Below are positions 40,700 to 49,387 of a stretch of DNA of 64,000 bases, in pieces. This DNA is from Phycisphaeraceae bacterium (GTDB lineage Bacteria > Planctomycetota > Phycisphaerae > Phycisphaerales > UBA1924). The translations under genes were made by a program, and so were the position numbers. The DNA lies in assembly GCA_019636675.1 (NCBI GenBank), contig JAHBXC010000001.1:1171007-1235006 (forward strand), in the 5' to 3' direction. Every line of letters begins with the position of its first letter. Position 1 is the first letter of the stretch. A model generated the notes under the pieces. The model had not been told where the DNA came from. It saw only the letters and a program-made list of their open reading frames with translations, and made no database searches.

Positions 40700-42289
40700 T
40701 CACACGCCCCAGGGCAGGCCCATGAGGTGCCACGCGATGAAGAGCGCGGTCCACAGGACGAGCATGATGGCGACGTAGGGGAGCATCAGCGCCACCACGG
40801 TGCCGACGCCGGCGTTCTTGTCGTACTTCTGACAGAACACGACGACGAGCGCGAAGTACGCGTTCAGGGGCGTGATCATGTTGATCGGCGAATCAGCGAG
40901 CCGGTAGGCGGCCAGCACCGTCTCGGGCTCCACATCGAGGCGCATGAGCAGCGGGACGAAGATCGGCGCGAAGAGCGCCCATTTGGCGATCGCGCCCGTG
41001 ATCAGGAAGTCCAGCAGCACGACGACCACGATGAAGCCCAGCAGCAGCCAGAGCGGGCCGATGTTCGCGGTCTGCAGCATGTCGGACAGCGACACGGCGA
41101 GCAGCGTCGCCATATTGGAGTAATTGAAGTACGCGATGAACTGCGCGATGATGAACAGCAGGAAGATCAGACTGCCCAGGCCCGAGGTCGCCTTCTCCAT
41201 CGCCTTGATCACGTCGGTCGACTTGGTGATCGTCTTTGCGCCGTAGCCGTAGGCCATGCCGGCGGCGAGGAAGACGAGCGTGATGGCCGCGATCAGCCCG
41301 CTCATGAAGGGCGTGTTGCCGATCAGGGCTCCGGTCTCCTGGTCGCGCAGCGGGGCGCCGGAGGGGAGCGTCAGCAGAGCGAACGCGCCGAGCACGCCGA
41401 CGAGCGCGATCGCGGCGTAGAGCAGCCCGCGCTTCTCGTCGGTCGACAGCGTCGCGCTCTCTTCCTCGGGACGCTGGCCCGTGAACTTGCCCAGGCGCGG
41501 CTCGATGATCCGCTCGGTCACGACCGCGATGATGATCGTCAGGAACAGCACCGACACGACGGAGAACCACAGGTTCGACGCCAGGTCGATCGAAACATCC
41601 GGGTCGACGAGGTGGATCGCGTCGTTGGTGAACTCGACGAGCACCGCGTCCAGCGGCTTGATGAGCATGTTGACCGTGAACGCGCCCGCGACCGCCGCGA
41701 AACCCGCGGCCAGGCCCGCCAGCGGGTGACGCCCGACGCTCAGGAACGCTGCTCCGGCGAGCGGGATCAGCACGAGATACCCGGCGTCGGCGGCGATGCT
41801 CGACAGGATGCCGACGAAGACGAGGATGTAGGTCAGGATCTTCGGCGGCGCGACGATCACCAGCTTGCGGATCAGCGCCTTGATGAGCCCCGACTCCTCG
41901 GCGACGCCCACGCCGAGCATGGCGACGATGATGAGCCCGACGGCGGTGAAGCCCATGAAGTTCGGGATCACCGAGGTGTACATGAACCGGACGCCCTCGC
42001 CGGTGAGCAGACTGTTCGCGGTCGCGGTGCGCCGTTCGATGACGGTCTCGGTCTCGTCGATGCCGGCGTACCCGTAGGGAGACCCCATCCCGGACATCAG
42101 CGGGTCGAGGACCTGCACGGGCGAGTACTCGCGCGTCGCGGGGAGGATCACGTCGTACGACACGCTCACGCGGGTGAGGTGCATGACGTGCGACAGCAGT
42201 ACGACGCCGGCGACGAGCAGCAGGAAGATGATGGCCGGGTGAGGCACCCGATTGCCGACCTTCTCAACCATGTCGAGAAACTTTTGCAC
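40700..42289 (-). CDS. AbgT-family transporter
   Basis: 529 residues, with about 12 helices including the family N-terminus (V-P-H-P-A-I-I-F-L-L-L) and the C-terminal D-S-P-I-N-M-I-T-P-L-N-A-Y motif. The family includes the p-aminobenzoyl-glutamate importer AbgT and antimetabolite exporters such as MtrF. The N-terminal periplasmic loop contains S-Y-D-V-I and V-Q-V-L-D-P-L-M-S. It starts 60 bases downstream of the SLC13 permease gene and precedes the M20 peptidase. A second, diverged AbgT is at 61441-63126. Confidence 0.9.
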   Translation of the reverse strand: MQKFLDMVEKVGNRVPHPAIIFLLLVAGVVLLSHVMHLTRVSVSYDVILPATREYSPVQVLDPLMSGMGSPYGYAGIDETETVIERRTATANSLLTGEGVRFMYTSVIPNFMGFTAVGLIIVAMLGVGVAEESGLIKALIRKLVIVAPPKILTYILVFVGILSSIAADAGYLVLIPLAGAAFLSVGRHPLAGLAAGFAAVAGAFTVNMLIKPLDAVLVEFTNDAIHLVDPDVSIDLASNLWFSVVSVLFLTIIIAVVTERIIEPRLGKFTGQRPEEESATLSTDEKRGLLYAAIALVGVLGAFALLTLPSGAPLRDQETGALIGNTPFMSGLIAAITLVFLAAGMAYGYGAKTITKSTDVIKAMEKATSGLGSLIFLLFIIAQFIAYFNYSNMATLLAVSLSDMLQTANIGPLWLLLGFIVVVVLLDFLITGAIAKWALFAPIFVPLLMRLDVEPETVLAAYRLADSPINMITPLNAYFALVVVFCQKYDKNAGVGTVVALMLPYVAIMLVLWTALFIAWHLMGLPWGV

Positions 42290-42349
42290 GACGGCCTTCC
42301 TGTCTTGGTTCGGTTGTGCGGGCCGCCCTCGCGGGCGCGCCGGCGGCGG

Positions 42350-44188
42350 CTACTGCGCCGCGATCGAGAGGGGGAGCACTATGGGCACGAGAAAGACGCT
42401 GACGATCATCGCGATCAGCGCGAACGGGCCGCCGATGCGGACGAAGTCCCCGAAGGTGTAGTTGCCGGGCGTCACCACGAGGGTGTTGACCGGCGATGAG
42501 ACGGGCGTCACGAACGCCGTCGACGCCGCCAGCGCGACGATCATCGCGAAGGGGTAGGGCGACGCCTGCATGTCTTTGGCGACCGCGATCGCGACCGGCG
42601 CCATCAGCACCGCCGTCGCGGTGTTCGACATGAACATGCCCAGGATCGCGGTCAGCGCGAAAAGCGCCGCGAGCACGGCGTGGGGCCCCGCCCCGCTGGT
42701 GACCGCCAGCAGCCCGTCGGCGGCCATGTCCACGCCCCCGGTGCGCTGCAGCGCGAGCGAGAAGGGCAGCATCCCCACGATCAGCACGATCGTCTTCCAG
42801 CTGATCGACCGGTAGCTGCTGTTGAGGTCGATGCACCCCAGCACGCCCATCAGCAGACACCCGATCAGGGCCGCGTGCACGTTCGCGACGATGCCGGTGA
42901 CCATCAGAACGACGACCACCCCGAGGCAGAACAGCGCCTGCGGCGCCTTGCCCGCCGCCGGCAGCACCTCTTCGAGTTCGATGGGAAGCTTCAGCAGCAG
43001 CACCCCGGTCTCTTCGGGGCGCACGCGCTCGATCTGCTTCCACGAGCCGACCACCAGAAGCGTGTCGCCCACGCGCAGCGGCGTGTTGAGGAAATCACGG
43101 TTCACGGCCTCCGACGCGCGGCGCAGGCCGATGACCGTCAGGCCCGTGCTGGACCGGAAACCCTTCTCGACCAGCGTCTTCCCGACCAGCGGCGATTCGG
43201 CAGGCACGATGACCTGCGCCATCCCTATCTCCTGCGAGCGGTCGTTGAAGTACGCGCCGGCGAGGGGCAGCGGCTCGAGGCCGAGCGAGTCGGCGAGCTC
43301 GTGGATCTCTGTCGTGGGCGAGAACAGGTCGATCAGGAGGACGTCGCCGAACTGGAGCCGCGTGGTCGGCGTGGGCTGGATCAGCGTTCTGGAGAAGCGA
43401 CCCATCCGCTCGATCGCGATGATGTTCGCGCCGGAAGTCCCTCGCATGTCCAGCTCGCCGAGCGACTTGCCGACCAGCGCCGAGTGGCTGCTCACGCGAA
43501 GCCGGTACTCGCGATCCGCCAGCTCGAACTCCTGGACCCAATCGGCCAGACTCACCCGACCCGGGGCGGGCTCCTCTTTGGACGAAGGGAGCCAGCGGCG
43601 CGCGATGACCATATAGATGATCCCGAGGATCAGGATCGGAACGCCGAAGGGCGTGAAGCTGAAGAACCCGAACCCGTCCTCGCCTTGGCGGACGAGCTCG
43701 CTGTTGATGACAAGGTTCGGCGCCGTCGCGACGAGGGTCATCATCCCGCTGATCAGAGCCGCGAAGCTCAGGGGCATCATGAGCCGCCCGGGAGAGGTTC
43801 CGGAGGTGGCGGCGACGCGCAGGGCGATGGGGATGAAGATCGCGGTCACCGCCGTCGAACTCATCAGCGAGCCGAGCGCGCAAACGCTGATCATGAGGAA
43901 GACCAGCAGTTTGACCTCGCTCTTGCCGGTTTTCGCGATGAGCAGATCCCCCACGCCGCGCGCGACCCCGGTGCGCACGAGGCCCTCGCCGATCACGAAC
44001 AACGCCGCGATGAGGACGATGTTCCCGTCGGCGAAGCCGCGCAGGCCCTCGTCGATCGTGATCACGCCGGTCAGCGGCAGCGAGACGAGCATGAGGATCG
44101 CCACCGCGTCCATGCGCGGCTTGTTGATCGCGAACATCACAATCGCCGTGACGAGCAATCCGAGAACCATTGCAAGTTCGATGCTCAT
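42350..44188 (-). CDS. SLC13/DASS-family permease with two TrkA-C domains
   Basis: 612 residues from ATG 44188 (a longer frame to 44224 is possible). An N-terminal membrane bundle has S-S-T-A-V-T-A-I-F-I-P and S-G-M-M-T-L-V-A-T-A-P-N. Two cytoplasmic TrkA-C/RCK-C domains (about 210-390) follow, then a second bundle with F-M-S-N-T-A-T-A-V-L-M-A-P and S-P-V-N-T-L-V-V-T-P-G-N. This is the classic repeat SLC13 architecture of Na+-coupled anion carriers (sulfate, dicarboxylate, citrate). The exact substrate cannot be read. It is the first gene of an apparent three-gene operon with AbgT and M20. Confidence 0.9.
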   Translation of the reverse strand: MSIELAMVLGLLVTAIVMFAINKPRMDAVAILMLVSLPLTGVITIDEGLRGFADGNIVLIAALFVIGEGLVRTGVARGVGDLLIAKTGKSEVKLLVFLMISVCALGSLMSSTAVTAIFIPIALRVAATSGTSPGRLMMPLSFAALISGMMTLVATAPNLVINSELVRQGEDGFGFFSFTPFGVPILILGIIYMVIARRWLPSSKEEPAPGRVSLADWVQEFELADREYRLRVSSHSALVGKSLGELDMRGTSGANIIAIERMGRFSRTLIQPTPTTRLQFGDVLLIDLFSPTTEIHELADSLGLEPLPLAGAYFNDRSQEIGMAQVIVPAESPLVGKTLVEKGFRSSTGLTVIGLRRASEAVNRDFLNTPLRVGDTLLVVGSWKQIERVRPEETGVLLLKLPIELEEVLPAAGKAPQALFCLGVVVVLMVTGIVANVHAALIGCLLMGVLGCIDLNSSYRSISWKTIVLIVGMLPFSLALQRTGGVDMAADGLLAVTSGAGPHAVLAALFALTAILGMFMSNTATAVLMAPVAIAVAKDMQASPYPFAMIVALAASTAFVTPVSSPVNTLVVTPGNYTFGDFVRIGGPFALIAMIVSVFLVPIVLPLSIAAQ

Positions 44189-44654
44189 CGCGGGGAGCGT
44201 ATCGCTCGCGCGACTCCCCCGCAATGGGCCAAGGCGTGGAACAAACGGGCTTCAACGCAGACGATCGCCGACGCCAAACGGACGTGCCCATCGCTTGGCG
44301 CAGCGCGCCCTTCGCACTACCCGGCGCACACGCGGCGCCCCGGGGAGAACCCGGGTGAACCTGCGCGTGAGTCGCTCTCGCGAGGCTCCGACTCGCGAAA
44401 ATTCTCATAAGTCTCTGTATCAATGAAACTTGCGCGCGTCGATGTCGTCGAGAACCCCAACTCCTGGAGATTCGCGCTGTTTCTGGCCTGTGCGCGATCC
44501 CGTGGGTACAGGACGCGTATATCGCGTGTCGCGCCGTGACGCGCGGGGTTTCTGGTACAGTCACCGCGAGGTCCGGGGAACGGACCGGGAGGCGCACCCG
44601 CGCCGGACGCGGGCGTCTGATCACGGGCTGCGCGGCGTCACCGGAGGAACGACG
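44189..44654. other. Intergenic region with a perfect inverted repeat
   Basis: 466 bases between divergent genes. No coding frame looks real. It holds TCGCGAG (44378-44384) and CTCGCGA (44392-44398), a perfect 7-bp inverted repeat with a 7-base loop followed by AAAATTC, which could be an operator or hairpin. Promoters for both flanking genes must lie here. Confidence 0.4.
44553..44561 (+). promoter_or_regulatory. Candidate extended -10 promoter element
   Basis: TGGTACAGT (44553-44561) fits TGn plus a -10 hexamer (TACAGT, four of six), about 94 bases before the ATG at 44655. No good -35 was seen. Weak evidence. Confidence 0.25.
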
Positions 44655-45737
44655 ATGCAAAGATCAGAACTGGCGAAGCGGTCTCGCGAGCGTTGGCTCG
44701 TCGTCGCGGCGTTCATGGTCGTGTGGGCGCCAGTCGCCATCGCCGTCGCCGAACCGATCCCCGACGCCTGGTTCTACAGCGGCGCCCAGCGCCCGGCGGC
44801 CCTGAAGTCGCTGGAGGGCAAGCCGGCGCTCGCGCTGACCACCGAGGAGTGGATCGGTGATCGCGTGACGCTCAGCGAGCACCGAGGCAAGGTCGTAGTG
44901 CTGGACTTCTGGGCGACCTGGTGCGGGCCCTGCATCGCCGCGATCCCCGAGAACAACGCGATCGTGAGCAGATATAAGGATCAGGGCCTGGTCTTCGTGG
45001 GCGTGCACGACTCGAACTCCGGGTGGGATTCGGCCGGCGAGGTGGTGCGCGAGCACTCGATCTCCTACCCGGTCACGAAGGACGCCTCCGGCGGGCCGAC
45101 GGCGAGCGCGTACAAGGTGCAGTTCTGGCCAACCTATGTCGCGATCGATCGCAAGGGAGTCATCCGCGCCGCCGGCCTGATGCCCAATCGGGTCGAGGAT
45201 GTCGTCAAGATGCTCCTCGCCGAGAGCGGGCCGAGCGACCTCGAGCTCAGGACCGGGTTTGGCCCGGAGTTCTACTACGGCGGGGCGAACCGCCCCTCGG
45301 CGCTGCGCGCGACGGAGGGCGCCGACGCGCCCGCCCTCGCGGGCGAGGAGTGGGCCGGCTCGCCACTTCCCAAGTCGCAGTGGAAGGGCAGCGTCGTCGT
45401 GCTGCACTTCACCTCGCCCGGGCGGAGCGCGGCGGCCGCGCAGCTCGCGAAACTCGCCGAGATCGAGCGCGAGTACGCGACGCAGGGCGTGCTCTTCGCC
45501 GGGGTGTGCGACGCGAACGCCCCGTGGGACAAGGCCGCCCCGGCCCTGTCGGGGGCGGGGCTGTCCATGCCCCTGCTGCGCGACAGCGCGCCGGGCGTCA
45601 ACGCCGGCGCGTACGGCGTGCGGTTCCTCCCGACGACGATTGTGATCGACAAGGCCGGGAAGGTCCGCGCCTCGGGCGTGCGGCTCGACAAGCTCGGCGA
45701 GGTTCTGGACAGACTGCTCGCCGAGCGAGCCGAGTGA
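44655..45737 (+). CDS. Secreted double thioredoxin-fold protein (TlpA/ResA-like), second domain degenerate
   Basis: 360 residues. The start follows GGAGGA (44643-44648); the signal peptide ends near AIAVAEP. Domain 1 (about 62-190) is a complete TlpA/ResA-type thioredoxin with V-V-V-L-D-F-W-A-T-W-C-G-P-C and cis-Pro W-P-T-Y. Domain 2 (about 225-355) repeats the fold: the matching strand is V-V-V-L-H-F-T-S-P-G-R, where the CxxC is absent, and F-L-P-T-T-I-V-I-D-K keeps the cis-Pro region. The two domains share their preceding linker type (F-Y-S/Y-G-G-x-x-R-P), so they likely arose by internal duplication. I infer a periplasmic disulfide reductase with a non-catalytic binding domain. The Bat-like operon starts 40 bases later. 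Confidence 0.85.
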   Translation: MQRSELAKRSRERWLVVAAFMVVWAPVAIAVAEPIPDAWFYSGAQRPAALKSLEGKPALALTTEEWIGDRVTLSEHRGKVVVLDFWATWCGPCIAAIPENNAIVSRYKDQGLVFVGVHDSNSGWDSAGEVVREHSISYPVTKDASGGPTASAYKVQFWPTYVAIDRKGVIRAAGLMPNRVEDVVKMLLAESGPSDLELRTGFGPEFYYGGANRPSALRATEGADAPALAGEEWAGSPLPKSQWKGSVVVLHFTSPGRSAAAAQLAKLAEIEREYATQGVLFAGVCDANAPWDKAAPALSGAGLSMPLLRDSAPGVNAGAYGVRFLPTTIVIDKAGKVRASGVRLDKLGEVLDRLLAERAE

Positions 45738-45777
45738 CGCGACGAGACATCCCTCAGCGTCGGAAAGCGGGGTTCAG

Positions 45778-46779
45778 GTGACAAACGCTCCGGTTCTCAA
45801 CGAGCACGACGCGACGCGGCGCAGCGCGTTCGCTGATCATGTTCGCACACAGGTCGCACACACCGTCGTCGGGCAGGAGACGGTCGTGGAGCGCGTGCTG
45901 ATCGCGCTGCTCACGGGAGGTCACCTCCTGCTCGAGGGCGTGCCGGGCATCGCGAAGACGCTGCTCGTGCAGTCGGTGGCGAAAGCGATCGATCTGCGTT
46001 TCGCGCGCGTGCAGTTCACGATTGATCTGCTGCCCAGCGACATCCTGGGCTCGGAGATCCTCGAGCAGAAATCGGGCGAGTTCCGCATCCACAAAGGCCC
46101 GATCTTCACGAACCTGCTCCTGGCGGACGAGATCAACCGCGCCTCGCCCAAGGTGCAATCGGCGCTCCTCGAGGCGATGCAGGAGCGGCGCGTCTCCATC
46201 GGCGACACGACGCACGACCTGCCGGCGCCCTTTCTCGTCATCGCGACGCAGAACCCGGTCGAGCAGGCCGGCACCTTCGAGCTGCCCGAGGCCCAGCTCG
46301 ACCGCTTCATGCTGCGTCACCGCCTGACGTACCCCACGCCCGATGAGGAAGCCGAGGTCGTTCGGCGCAGTCTCGCGCTCAAACTCAAGAGGCAGGGCGA
46401 CGGCGCGGTCCCGATGTCCGCCTTCGACGCGATCGATGAGTCGAAGGCGATGCGTCTTCGCGACCTGACCGAGGCGATGCGCGCCGTGCAGGATGTCCAT
46501 GTCAGCGAGGTGTTCATCCGCGACTGCGTCGAGCTCGTGAATCTGACGCGACGCCACGAGGACATCGAGCTGGGGTGCAGCCCGCGCGCCGCGCTCGCGC
46601 TGGTCCACGCGTCGCGGGCCCGCGCGTTCATCTCGGGACGGGAATACACCATCCCCGAGGACATCTTCGCTCTGGCGGAGGACGTTCTCCTGCACAGGAT
46701 GCGCCTGAAGTACGAGGCCCTCGCGATGGGGCGCACCGGCGCCGGGGTGCTGAGCCAGATCCTGCGCACGATGGCCTGA
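45778..46779 (+). CDS. MoxR-type AAA+ ATPase
   Basis: 333 residues from GTG 45778. Walker A is G-V-P-G-I-A-K-T, Walker B is L-L-L-A-D-E-I-N-R-A, then A-T-Q-N-P, the arginine finger region R-F-M-L-R and a C-terminal lid domain. MoxR ATPases work with vWA proteins as chaperone-like assembly or metal-insertion factors. It is the first gene of a run MoxR-DUF58-membrane protein-vWA-vWA-two others, resembling the Bat operon. Confidence 0.93.
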   Translation: MTNAPVLNEHDATRRSAFADHVRTQVAHTVVGQETVVERVLIALLTGGHLLLEGVPGIAKTLLVQSVAKAIDLRFARVQFTIDLLPSDILGSEILEQKSGEFRIHKGPIFTNLLLADEINRASPKVQSALLEAMQERRVSIGDTTHDLPAPFLVIATQNPVEQAGTFELPEAQLDRFMLRHRLTYPTPDEEAEVVRRSLALKLKRQGDGAVPMSAFDAIDESKAMRLRDLTEAMRAVQDVHVSEVFIRDCVELVNLTRRHEDIELGCSPRAALALVHASRARAFISGREYTIPEDIFALAEDVLLHRMRLKYEALAMGRTGAGVLSQILRTMA

Positions 46780-46794
46780 CGCCGGAACGACACC

Positions 46795-47679
46795 ATGCCC
46801 AGCCACGCAGGCGCCCATCACGAGACCACGCTCCCCCCGCCCGATCAGCTCGACCGGAGCGACTTCGATCTCGTCCTGCGCCGGCTCGCCGACGACCTCG
46901 CGTTCGGCGCCGATAACTCGCTGTTCGTGGGCAGCGGGCTCGAGTACGCCGGCTCGCGACCCTACCAGCGCGGCGACTCGGTCCGGCTGCTGAACTGGCG
47001 CCTGACGGCGCGCACCGGCAAGCCCTTCGTCCGAGAGTACGAAGCGCTCAAGCGGTCCTGCCTCTACATCATCCTCGACACCTCGTCGTCGATGGGTGTC
47101 GGCTCGACGACGCTGACCAAGCACGACATCGGCGTGTGGGTCGCCGCCGGCATCGGGCTCGTCGGGCAGCGCCGGATGAGCCCCGTCGCGATCGTGGGCG
47201 CCGGCGAGCGCACGTCGCCGGTCGTTCCGAGTCTGCGTCGCGCCGACCTGTGGCGCACGCTCGAGCCCCTGCGCGCTCGGCCCGAGGGCGAGCAGACCCG
47301 GCTCGCGGACCGGCTGAACGACCTCGCGGCCCGGGCCACTCGCGCGAGTCTGTTCGTCGTCATCAGCGACCTGCACGACCCCAACGCGATCGGCGCGATC
47401 CGGCGCGCGTCGCAACGCCACGACTGCATGGTGATCCACACCCAGGACCCGGCCGAGACCGAGCCGCTGCGCGCCGGGTTCATGCGCGCGCGCGAAGCCG
47501 AGACCGGGCGCGAGTTCTTCGCGAGCGGGCGCAGCCGCTGGGATGAATCGCCCGAGCTGCACGCCGACCTGCTGCGCTGCGGCGTGGACTGCCTTCGGCT
47601 CCGGACCGACGCGTCGTTCATCGCGCCGCTGCGCCGCTTCCTCGCCGAGCGCGGCGGGCTGACCAGGGGGCATCGATGA
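46795..47679 (+). CDS. DUF58 (vWA-like) protein
   Basis: 294 residues. The DUF58 signature G-S-R-P-Y-Q-R-G-D-S-V-R-L-L-N-W-R-L-T-A-R-T is at about 53-75, followed by a vWA-like domain with D-T-S-S-S-M, a near-complete MIDAS motif. It is always found with MoxR; the pair is thought to act on a partner at the inner membrane. It has no membrane segment. The stop overlaps the next start. Confidence 0.92.
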   Translation: MPSHAGAHHETTLPPPDQLDRSDFDLVLRRLADDLAFGADNSLFVGSGLEYAGSRPYQRGDSVRLLNWRLTARTGKPFVREYEALKRSCLYIILDTSSSMGVGSTTLTKHDIGVWVAAGIGLVGQRRMSPVAIVGAGERTSPVVPSLRRADLWRTLEPLRARPEGEQTRLADRLNDLAARATRASLFVVISDLHDPNAIGAIRRASQRHDCMVIHTQDPAETEPLRAGFMRAREAETGREFFASGRSRWDESPELHADLLRCGVDCLRLRTDASFIAPLRRFLAERGGLTRGHR

Positions 47680-48491
47680 GGCGCATCGCTCGAGCACGAC
47701 GACTCTCGCTCGCGTGCGCGGCGGCCCTCGCGTCGATCGCGATCGCCGCGAGCGGCGCGCCCGCGCTGCGAGGGGTCGTCTCGACGGTCGAGATCGACTA
47801 CCCGCACGGGGCGATCCGACCCAAACCCGTGACCGATCCCGATCAGCCCGTCCTGCTGCGCGTCGCGCCCCTCGGGGACGACCGCTATCGCGTCGAATAC
47901 CTCGCGCTGGTCAGCGGCGTGCAAGATCTGGCTCTCTATCTCGAGCGGGCCGACGGGCGCCCGGCGACGGGCCTTGGCGAGCTCCCGGTGACGGTCGTCA
48001 CGCAGCTGCCCCCCTCGCACGGGTCCGATGTGTTCGGCATGCGAACGCCGGGATTCCGGCTTTCGTCCCATTATCGTGCGGCGATGGTCGTGTTCGCAGT
48101 CGCGTGGCTCGCCGTGCCGGTCGTCGCGCTGACGCGGCGCGCGCTGCGCAGGCGCGAACCGGCTCTGCCCCCGGCGCCTGCGCACGAGCCCACGCCATCC
48201 GAATTGCTGCGCGAGGCGTTGCGCGACGCGAAGCAGCGGGAACTGACCACCGCCGAGCGCGGGCGCCTCGAGTTGTTGCTGTACCAGACTCTCCGCGGCG
48301 AGGCCCAACGGGCGTGCGTCCCGGGCTCGGACGAACTCGCGAGATCCATCGCCGAGCTGCGGCGAGACCCGCGGACCGCGGGCGTCGTCATCGCGGTCGA
48401 GCGATGCCTGCACGCCGGGCGCACCGCCGGGATCGCGGAGGCGGTCGCCGCGATCGAGGCGCACGAGCGCGCCTCGGGGGCGATGGCATGA
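47676..48491 (+). CDS. Membrane protein of the Bat-like operon, function unknown
   Basis: 271 residues. The signal peptide (A-A-A-L-A-S-I-A-I-A-A-S-G-A) is followed by a periplasmic domain of about 100 residues with V-S-T-V-E-I-D-Y and V-E-Y-L-A-L-V. A single membrane helix comes next (about 131-150, MVVFAVAWLAVPVVAL), then an Arg-rich, Ala/Glu-rich cytoplasmic tail of 120 residues. Gene position matches BatD-like or unassigned members of other Bat operons, but I see no recognised family. The start overlaps DUF58 and the stop overlaps the vWA gene (ATGA), so it is tightly coupled. Confidence 0.75.
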   Translation: MRRIARARRLSLACAAALASIAIAASGAPALRGVVSTVEIDYPHGAIRPKPVTDPDQPVLLRVAPLGDDRYRVEYLALVSGVQDLALYLERADGRPATGLGELPVTVVTQLPPSHGSDVFGMRTPGFRLSSHYRAAMVVFAVAWLAVPVVALTRRALRRREPALPPAPAHEPTPSELLREALRDAKQRELTTAERGRLELLLYQTLRGEAQRACVPGSDELARSIAELRRDPRTAGVVIAVERCLHAGRTAGIAEAVAAIEAHERASGAMA

Positions 48492-49387
48492 CCTTCTCGC
48501 ACCCCTGGGTCCTGGCGTTGCTGACGATCCCCGTGCTGCTCGGGTGGTCCGTGATCTCTCGCGCCGCCGGCGTGACGCTGCCTTTCGACCATGTGCGCCA
48601 CGCGGACCGGCGCTGGACCCGCCGCGCACTGGGCGTGTTCGACGCGGTCCCGCTGCTGGCGCTGGCGACGGCGATCGTGATCCTCGCAGGCCCCCAGACG
48701 CTGCAGCAGCCGCGCAGCGAGCGCCTGCTGACCAACATCCAGATCTGCATGGACGTGTCGGGCAGCATGGCGGGGCGGAACTATCAGATCGCGAGCGAGG
48801 CGATCGAGAGTTTCACCCACGCGCGCGAGGGCGACGCCTTCGGGCTCACGATCTTCGGCGTGCAGCAGGTGCGCTGGCTGCCGCTCACGAAGGACCTGCA
48901 GGCGGTCCGCAACGCGATGCCCTTCGCGAACCCCGAGAACCAGCCGCCCCACATGATGGGGACGATGATCGGGGCTGCGCTGCGCTTCTGCATGCACAAC
49001 ATGGAGGCGGAGGGCGCCGAGGGCGACCGCATGATCATCCTTGTCTCGGACGGCGTGAGCTTCGACCTGCGCGACGGCGAGGAGTACGACATCGCCGACG
49101 AGCTGCTCGCCGCCGGGATCACGGTGTACCACATCCACGTCGACGAATCGAGCGTCCCGCCAGAGGTCGCCGAGCTGGCGAAGCTGACAGGGGGCGACAG
49201 CTTCCACGCCACGGACGCGCAGAACCTCAAGGCGATCTTTGCCCACATCGACCGGATGCGCCCGGCGAGATTCGCGCAGGTCGGCGCCGTGCCGATGGAT
49301 CATTTCCGGCCCTTCACGATCGCGGCGCTCGGGCTGTTCGCGATGCATCTGGCCGGGCTCGCGGGGCTGAGGTACACCCCATGGTGA
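48488..49387 (+). CDS. vWA-domain membrane protein (BatA-like)
   Basis: 299 residues. One N-terminal helix, then another near residues 58-75, frame a vWA domain with intact MIDAS D-V-S-G-S-M (about 88-93), T-x-x-G later at G-T-M-I-G and D-G-V-S. A final helix is at about 280-295. It matches BatA/aerotolerance-type proteins, which hold a metal-dependent binding site in the periplasm. The start ATG overlaps the previous stop and the end overlaps the next start. Confidence 0.9.
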   Translation: MTFSHPWVLALLTIPVLLGWSVISRAAGVTLPFDHVRHADRRWTRRALGVFDAVPLLALATAIVILAGPQTLQQPRSERLLTNIQICMDVSGSMAGRNYQIASEAIESFTHAREGDAFGLTIFGVQQVRWLPLTKDLQAVRNAMPFANPENQPPHMMGTMIGAALRFCMHNMEAEGAEGDRMIILVSDGVSFDLRDGEEYDIADELLAAGITVYHIHVDESSVPPEVAELAKLTGGDSFHATDAQNLKAIFAHIDRMRPARFAQVGAVPMDHFRPFTIAALGLFAMHLAGLAGLRYTPW

